Made by a program: the position numbers and the translations under genes
In this document: positions 7,218-11,007 of the stretch, piece after piece
How the letters are laid out: each line of letters starts with the position of its first letter
Numbering within the stretch: position 1 is the first letter of the stretch
Origin: Syntrophaceae bacterium
Lineage (GTDB): Bacteria > Desulfobacterota > Desulfomonilia > Desulfomonilales > Desulfomonilaceae
Direction: 5' to 3'
Assembly (NCBI GenBank): GCA_014874425.1
Contig: JACWAG010000162.1
Span: 1-11,007, forward strand
DNA length: 11,007 nucleotides
The notes under the pieces: model-generated
The model's database searches: none
Told to the model about the DNA's origin: nothing
The model's input: the letters and a program-made list of their open reading frames with translations, nothing else

Positions 7218-7234
7218 ATGTTTTATACAGTAAA
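7205..7234 (-). promoter_or_regulatory. Candidate promoter for the outer-membrane protein gene
   Basis: On the minus strand TTTACT (7229-7234) and TATACT (7205-7210) match 4 and 5 of 6 sigma-70 consensus bases with an 18-base spacer, giving a leader of about 65 bases before the ATG at 7133. The region is so A+T rich that several other -10-like hexamers are possible. Confidence 0.3.
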
Positions 7235-7287
7235 CTAAAATAATTACATTTAATTATAAAGATTATGGAAGAATCTAATGTTCGGTG

Positions 7288-7317
7288 TTGACGGCATTCT
7301 CCGGATAGGTTTATCCT
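7288..7317 (+). promoter_or_regulatory. Candidate promoter for the OYE-family gene
   Basis: TTGACG (7288-7293) and TATCCT (7312-7317) are separated by 18 bases and match 5 and 4 of 6 sigma-70 consensus bases. A start near 7324 would leave a leader of about 90 bases. A small GGATA/TATCC inverted repeat overlaps the -10. Confidence 0.35.
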
Positions 7318-7400
7318 AACCACAACGCAAGTTAGTTGGAAATTTCCTTTGCCCCGCAATTCAGGAATTAGATTCTGCCTCGTGACATGTTCCGAACTTG

Positions 7401-7406
7401 AAGGAG
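7401..7406 (+). promoter_or_regulatory. Ribosome-binding site that fixes the OYE gene start
   Basis: AAGGAG lies 6 bases before the ATG at 7413. An in-frame TTG at 7398 lies upstream of this site and is therefore not the likely start. Confidence 0.8.
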
Positions 7407-7412
7407 TTGGTT

Positions 7413-8531
7413 ATGTCCAATCTATTTGAAAGAAGTTCTATAAAATCCTTGGAGTTGGAAAACCGCGCGATCCGAAGCGCAACGTGGTCGGCTGTTTGCG
7501 ATCAGAAAGGCTATGTAACTGATCGCGCGATAGAATTTTATGGAAATTTGGCCTCCGGTGGAATTGGGCTGATAGTCACCGGTTTTCAATACGTCATGGC
7601 GAATTCGGTCGCTATGCCATTTCAAATGGGCAATTATAGAGACGACATGACGGATGGATTAGGACGATTCGCGAAGGCGGTCCATTCAAAGGGTGGCAAG
7701 ATTATGGCTCAACTCGCTCATGCGGGCAGCAGAGCGAACCCGGATTTGTTTATGGAAGAAGGTGAACTTTGGGGCCCTTCTGCAGTTCCTGAGCCTGGGA
7801 CCGGCCGAGTCCCAAAAGAGATGACTCGGGAAGAGATAATTGCCGCCGTAGCGGCTTTCGCTTCAGCCGCATCCAGAGTCAAAACCGCCGGGTTCGATGG
7901 TGTTCAGATTCACGGCGCACACGGGTACGGGATCAATCAGTTCCTTTCTGGTATCACCAACAGGCGTAAAGACGAATATGGCGGCGATATATCAAGGCGT
8001 TATCGATTTTTAGGAGAAGTCCTGGAAGCGGTTAGAGGAGCAGTCGGTAAAGACTACCCGGTTTTTATCAAACTTAGTGGATCTGACAACTATGAAGGAG
8101 GCCTTGTTCTAGAGGAGTCCCTGTACGTCGCCCGTCGGCTGGAGGAGGATGGGATAGATTGCATTGAGGTTAGCGCAGGTAGCCGAGGTGTTCCTAGTGG
8201 TCTGGTTCCATCCATGCCGAACATCCTGAAAGAAGAGGACGAGGCGTATCTAGCCGAGATGGCACTTAGTTTCAAGGAAACTGTAAAAGTTCCAATTGTC
8301 ACAGTTGGTGGAATTAGGTCCCCGAATGTAGTCTCACGAGTCCTGTCCGGAGGTTTTGCTGATTATGTGGCATTGTGCCGTCCTCTGATCCGGGAACCCC
8401 ACTTGATAAATCGCTGGAAAAACGGAGACACAGAAAAATCAACATGTATATCTTGCAACGGATGTTTTGAAACCGGGCTATCCGGGCTTGGGGTTGTTTG
8501 TAAATTGGATCTGGACCTCAAAGAGAAATGA
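7413..8531 (+). CDS. NADH:flavin oxidoreductase, Old Yellow Enzyme family, with C-terminal cysteine cluster
   Basis: The 372-residue protein is a single (beta/alpha)8 FMN domain. QLAHAGSR (100-107), the active-site block QIHGAHGYGINQFLS (165-179) with His167, His170 and Tyr172, NRRKDEYGG (183-191), VFIKLSG (217-223) and TVGGIRSP (297-304) are family hallmarks. Such enzymes reduce activated C=C bonds using reduced flavin. The C-terminus has four cysteines, C345/348/351/363 (C-x2-C-x2-C-x11-C). This nearly matches the C-x2-C-x3-C-x11-C iron-sulfur set of 2,4-dienoyl-CoA reductase and trimethylamine dehydrogenase, but the protein ends nine residues later and lacks their C-terminal FAD and NAD(P)H domains. 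An electron-donor partner may be needed; the DUF362-ferredoxin gene in the window is too distant to assign. It is convergent with an acyl-CoA synthetase, so an enoyl-CoA substrate is possible but unproven. Confidence 0.92.
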   Translation: MSNLFERSSIKSLELENRAIRSATWSAVCDQKGYVTDRAIEFYGNLASGGIGLIVTGFQYVMANSVAMPFQMGNYRDDMTDGLGRFAKAVHSKGGKIMAQLAHAGSRANPDLFMEEGELWGPSAVPEPGTGRVPKEMTREEIIAAVAAFASAASRVKTAGFDGVQIHGAHGYGINQFLSGITNRRKDEYGGDISRRYRFLGEVLEAVRGAVGKDYPVFIKLSGSDNYEGGLVLEESLYVARRLEEDGIDCIEVSAGSRGVPSGLVPSMPNILKEEDEAYLAEMALSFKETVKVPIVTVGGIRSPNVVSRVLSGGFADYVALCRPLIREPHLINRWKNGDTEKSTCISCNGCFETGLSGLGVVCKLDLDLKEK

Positions 8532-8545
8532 TCTGCGATCCACAA

Positions 8546-8578
8546 GGGGAGTGAGCCGTCTTCAATGGCTTTCTCCCC
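8546..8578. terminator. Bidirectional stem-loop terminator between convergent genes
   Basis: GGGGAGTGAGCC (8546-8557) pairs with GGCTTTCTCCCC (8567-8578) across a 9-base loop: 12 positions with one T-T mismatch and one G-T pair. It begins 15 bases after the OYE stop and ends 12 bases before the acyl-CoA synthetase stop, the expected place for a shared terminator. The plus-strand downstream flank is moderately T rich (TTTGATTTATTT) but there is no continuous T tract. Confidence 0.7.
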
Positions 8579-8590
8579 CAATGGTTTGAT

Positions 8591-10252
8591 TTATTTGTCG
8601 AGGGCAAATTTATCTTGGTAAGTTTTTCGCATTTCTCTCTTTAAGATTTTTCCGGTTGGGGTCTTGGGAAGCGCATCTACGATTATCACTGTTTTCGGAC
8701 ACTTGAAAGCGGCCAATTCTTTTCGGCAAAGCTCGATGATTTCCTGTTCAGAGATGGTCTCCCCCTGTTTTGGGACAACTACGGCGGTGACCGCTTCTAC
8801 CCATTTGGGATGCGGCAATCCTATGACCGCTACCTCCTGGACGCGTTTGTCGAGGTATATTGCTTCTTCCACCTCGCGTGTGGCGACATTTTCGCCACCA
8901 GTTTTGATCATGTCTTTTTTTCGGTCAACCACCGTTATGTAGCGATCCTCATCCATTACACCAATGTCTCCTGAATGGAACCAGCCGCCTTTCATGACTT
9001 CTTCGGTTTTCCCCGGGTCTTTGAAGTACATGATCATCGCATGCGGGCCTTTACCGCAGATCTCGCCAGGGGCGCCCGGATTTTCTATTGGTGTGCCGTC
9101 GACCTCTTCAAGTCTGGTTTCCATATTTAACCCACCCATGCCTGCCGACCCGAGTTTACTGGTGGCGTCTCTGGCTTTCAGTATTGTGTGGTACGGGGCG
9201 AGTTCGGTTTGTCCATAATAATTGTAGACTTTGGCGCCTGGGAATTTTTCAAGGATTTCCTTCAGTATTTCCACGGGCATTATAGACGCGCCGTAGTAGC
9301 ATTTTGTTAAGCTTGAAAGATCATATTTCTTGAAGTCAGGGTGTCTTAGGATCGCAATCCATACCGTGGGTGGCGCGAAAAACATTGTCGTCTTATATGT
9401 GGCTATATTTTCCAGTATCTTTCCTATATCGGGTCCCATCAATATATTTGTTCCGCCCACCAGGAACATGGGGTTCATAAAAACATCCCGCTGAGCGCAA
9501 TGATATATCGGTAAAGCGTTTATGCTTATATCATCGCTATCGTATTGGCCATCTACTATACAACCCATGTAATGGGCAAGTAGGGCTTGATTGCTGATGA
9601 TAACCCCCTTGGGAAGAGATTCTGTTCCACTTGTGTATGTCATCTGGCATGGGTCTTCGATGTGTAATATGGCGTCCGGTTCTTCGGTTGGACAGGCGCT
9701 GACCCATTCATCGAAGTCTGTGAATCGATCGTCTACAGGGGGAAGACCCACCCCCTGATTTGACCAAATCAGCGTTTTCACGCTTGGAATTTCATCCAGA
9801 ATGTCTTTTACAAGGTCATAAAGAGAGTCTTCCACCATGAAGACTTTACTCTCAGAGTGATTGATCGAGTATGAAATGTCCTTACCCCTGAGGAGATAGT
9901 TTATAGCCAGATACACCGCGCCTATCTTACAGCATCCGAACCATGTCAGCACATGATGCATGGTGTTGTGGGCCAATATGGCTACGCGGTCATACTTCTT
10001 TACCCCTAATCCCGCCAAAGCATTGGCCGCTCGGTTACATTCGTCTTCCATCCTACTGTATGTGAGGCTTTTGTTCCCAAAAATCATAGCCGTTTTGTCA
10101 GGGAAGTGATAACGACTTCTACGCAGCATGTCGCCGATGACCCAACGATTTATCTTATTATACCTGTCCATGAGGAATTCGAGGTTTTCCTTATTCAGCG
10201 ACGTGAATCGCTCCTTTTCGCTACCGGTCAATTGACTGCCGAAATCTGACAT
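8591..10252 (-). CDS. AMP-forming acyl-CoA synthetase (ANL superfamily)
   Basis: The 553-residue cytoplasmic enzyme activates a carboxylic acid with ATP to an acyl-adenylate and then transfers it to CoA. All core motifs are present: the P-loop TYTSGTESLPKG (205-216), YYGQTE (345-350), HSGDIG (426-431), VDRKKDMIKTGGENV (442-456), and PKTPTGKILKRE (529-540) with the adenylation lysine Lys535. The P-loop has Glu211-Ser212 where most members have Thr-Gly, a variant found in a subset of fatty-acyl synthetases. Length is normal. The substrate cannot be read from sequence; medium- or long-chain fatty or alicyclic acids are plausible. The start has a strong GAGGAGGT at 10264-10271, 11 bases upstream, and a promoter candidate lies behind it. 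It is convergent with the OYE gene. Confidence 0.93.
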   Translation of the reverse strand: MSDFGSQLTGSEKERFTSLNKENLEFLMDRYNKINRWVIGDMLRRSRYHFPDKTAMIFGNKSLTYSRMEDECNRAANALAGLGVKKYDRVAILAHNTMHHVLTWFGCCKIGAVYLAINYLLRGKDISYSINHSESKVFMVEDSLYDLVKDILDEIPSVKTLIWSNQGVGLPPVDDRFTDFDEWVSACPTEEPDAILHIEDPCQMTYTSGTESLPKGVIISNQALLAHYMGCIVDGQYDSDDISINALPIYHCAQRDVFMNPMFLVGGTNILMGPDIGKILENIATYKTTMFFAPPTVWIAILRHPDFKKYDLSSLTKCYYGASIMPVEILKEILEKFPGAKVYNYYGQTELAPYHTILKARDATSKLGSAGMGGLNMETRLEEVDGTPIENPGAPGEICGKGPHAMIMYFKDPGKTEEVMKGGWFHSGDIGVMDEDRYITVVDRKKDMIKTGGENVATREVEEAIYLDKRVQEVAVIGLPHPKWVEAVTAVVVPKQGETISEQEIIELCRKELAAFKCPKTVIIVDALPKTPTGKILKREMRKTYQDKFALDK

Positions 10253-10263
10253 TGTGTCTATGT

Positions 10264-10271
10264 ACCTCCTC
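10264..10271 (-). promoter_or_regulatory. Strong Shine-Dalgarno site of the acyl-CoA synthetase
   Basis: Minus-strand GAGGAGGT is close to a full anti-16S match. Its 11-base distance to the ATG at 10252 is slightly long; no better start codon lies between. Confidence 0.7.
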
Positions 10272-10320
10272 GCTTTAACTAATACTCGATTTCAGGAATG
10301 AGAGCTAATCGCGTTAAAGT

Positions 10321-10348
10321 ATGATATCTCAGGCCCGTTTTATGCAAA
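10321..10348 (-). promoter_or_regulatory. Candidate promoter for the acyl-CoA synthetase
   Basis: On the minus strand TTTGCA (10343-10348) and TATCAT (10321-10326) match 4 and 5 of 6 sigma-70 consensus bases with a 16-base spacer. It lies downstream of the stem-loop that follows the DUF202 gene, so the acyl-CoA synthetase may have its own promoter. Confidence 0.38.
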
Positions 10349-10364
10349 TTAATTAGTGATTCGA

Positions 10365-10389
10365 TGATCAATTTTCTTCAAAATGATCA
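10365..10389 (-). terminator. A+T-rich stem-loop just after the DUF202 gene
   Basis: TGATC-ATTTT (10365-10369, 10371-10375) pairs with AAAAT-GATCA (10380-10389) over a CTTC loop, with a single bulged A at 10370: a 10-bp stem. It begins 3 bases beyond the DUF202 stop on the minus strand. No T tract follows, so it may be a weak terminator or an mRNA 3'-end stabiliser. Confidence 0.4.
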
Positions 10390-10392
10390 AGT

Positions 10393-11007
10393 CTAGTTCA
10401 TGGATTGAGAATCGGAAATTAAATGTGAGAGTTTCTGCCTAAAAACACGTTCATAGTTCCAGGTAACCACATAATTTTTAACTCCGAATACAGTACTGGC
10501 CATGCCAAAGGCAACGAGAGAAACATCGAGAATTGTCCACAACCCCACGCCAAAATACCGCATCAGACCGATGCCCAGAGCGACAAAAGCCAACCCGGTT
10601 CGGATGAAAGCAAGTTCAGTCCTTCCTTTAGCCAGCACCGAGCGATACGTGGATAAAAATGTCCGACTACTTGCGAGTGTATTGCGTTGCTCTGCAAGAG
10701 TTGTTCTCGTCTCGGATAGAGTGGTTCGTTTAGAAGCGAGATTGGTCCTTTCATTGGCAAAAGATGTCCTGTCTTTGGCCAGGCTGGTCCTATATTCTGA
10801 CAGCTCAGTTCGTTTTTCAGCAAGTTCGGTACTCATGGCGCTGAATTTGGTCTGTTCCCTGGCCAGGTCCGTACGCTCTTCAGACAGGGTGGTCCGCGTA
10901 TCGGAGCTTACAGTTCGCTTTTCGGCCAGGTCTGTGCTCTTGGAAATGAACTTGGTCTGTTCCCTCGCCAGATCCGTACGCTCTTCAGACAGGGTGGTCC
11001 GCATGTC
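10393..11007 (-). CDS. DUF202 membrane protein with a long heptad-repeat N-terminal extension (probably partial)
   Basis: The visible 203 residues from the ATG at 11004 have two parts. Residues 1-140 are exactly twenty unbroken seven-residue units of consensus x-R-T-x-L-A/S-x, rich in Arg, Thr, Leu, Ala and Glu and predicted to be a long helix, perhaps a coiled coil. Units 19-20 (GRTELAF IRTGLAF) are also the DUF202 signature helix, and they lead into two membrane segments (about 137-153 and 155-177) joined by a short turn, then a basic-polar tail. DUF202 proteins (YidH-like) are normally about 100-130 residues and have no agreed function; the C-terminal domain fits that size. The frame is still open at the window edge and the last codon, GAC, matches the Asp before the equivalent repeat unit at 36. 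The true start may therefore lie outside the window. No Shine-Dalgarno site can be checked for 11004. Confidence 0.8.
   Translation of the reverse strand, partial: DMRTTLSEERTDLAREQTKFISKSTDLAEKRTVSSDTRTTLSEERTDLAREQTKFSAMSTELAEKRTELSEYRTSLAKDRTSFANERTNLASKRTTLSETRTTLAEQRNTLASSRTFLSTYRSVLAKGRTELAFIRTGLAFVALGIGLMRYFGVGLWTILDVSLVAFGMASTVFGVKNYVVTWNYERVFRQKLSHLISDSQSMN
10585..11004 (-). repeat. In-frame 21-bp tandem repeat array (20 heptads)
   Basis: Twenty consecutive 21-bp units encode xRTxLAx heptads without any indel, so the phase is kept over 420 bases. Units vary in DNA sequence but keep the Arg-Thr codons almost throughout (exceptions are QT, ST, RN and RS). The array probably continues past the right edge. 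Confidence 0.85.
10795..11004 (-). repeat. Direct 105-bp duplication within the heptad array
   Basis: Residues 1-35 (10900-11004) and 36-70 (10795-10899) are tandem copies of a five-heptad unit: 27 of 35 residues and, by hand alignment, about 84 of 105 bases are identical, with no gaps. The longest exact match, 30 bases, ends at 11001 and 10896 respectively. The next five heptads (residues 71-105) are much less similar, so this looks like the most recent expansion step. Confidence 0.85.

Larger units (their letters stand above)
7134..7412. other. Divergent, A+T-rich intergenic region
   Basis: This 279-base spacer separates the outer-membrane protein start from the OYE gene start. Roughly 7145-7280 is extremely A+T rich, then the composition returns to normal. 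It holds the inverted repeat and minus-strand promoter candidate, a plus-strand promoter candidate at 7288-7317, and a distant 10-bp inverted pair AGAATCTAAT (7270-7279) / ATTAGATTCT (7367-7376). I see no reading frame or RNA gene in it. Confidence 0.6.

Noticed and set aside
7398..7412. In-frame TTG start for the OYE gene
   Set aside because: AAGGAG lies downstream of it and serves the ATG at 7413.
10563..10823. Second minus-strand reading frame across the repeats
   Set aside because: It is an out-of-frame shadow of the repeat-encoding gene; its composition follows from the 21-bp periodicity.
10585..11004. CRISPR-like array
   Set aside because: Units are contiguous 21-bp coding repeats with no unique spacers and keep reading frame throughout.

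Overview
The window is bacterial chromosomal DNA of moderate GC with tightly packed genes, some in short runs and some convergent or divergent. The gene content is a DUF362 protein with a C-terminal two-cluster ferredoxin, an Old Yellow Enzyme-type oxidoreductase with clustered C-terminal cysteines, an acyl-CoA synthetase and a probable outer-membrane protein with a signal peptide. This mix suggests a Gram-negative anaerobe, possibly a sulfate-reducing or syntrophic Desulfobacterota. That assignment is inferred from content only. I see no rRNA, tRNA, IS element or CRISPR array.

Layout, left to right. (1) Bases 1-1182, minus strand: a DUF362/ferredoxin gene, followed downstream by the first 15 codons of another gene that leaves the left edge; its start resembles that of acyl-CoA synthetases. 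(2) A 266-base divergent spacer. (3) Bases 1449-3227, plus strand: 6-phosphogluconate dehydrogenase (short form) and 6-phosphogluconolactonase, two of the three oxidative pentose phosphate enzymes; glucose-6-phosphate dehydrogenase is not in view. (4) Bases 3326-5988, plus strand: an AlgI-like MBOAT O-acyltransferase and, 2 bases after its stop, a membrane-anchored SGNH-like protein. This is the usual pairing for acylating an exported glycan. (5) Bases 6069-7133, minus strand: an unrecognised secreted protein, probably an outer-membrane beta-barrel, with a very A+T-rich upstream region carrying a perfect 9-bp inverted repeat. (6) Bases 7413-8531, plus strand: an NADH:flavin oxidoreductase of the OYE family, convergent with (7) an acyl-CoA synthetase on the minus strand (8591-10252); a strong stem-loop lies between them. 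(8) Bases 10393 to the right edge, minus strand: a DUF202 membrane protein with a long N-terminal array of seven-residue repeats.

The most unusual feature is the last gene. Twenty uninterrupted heptads of the form xRTxLAx run directly into the DUF202 transmembrane domain, and the final two heptads are the DUF202 signature itself. The extension therefore looks like an expansion of the domain's own helix motif, with a recent 105-bp duplication on top. The rest is mostly recognisable metabolism. I found no convincing defence system or other multi-gene novelty.
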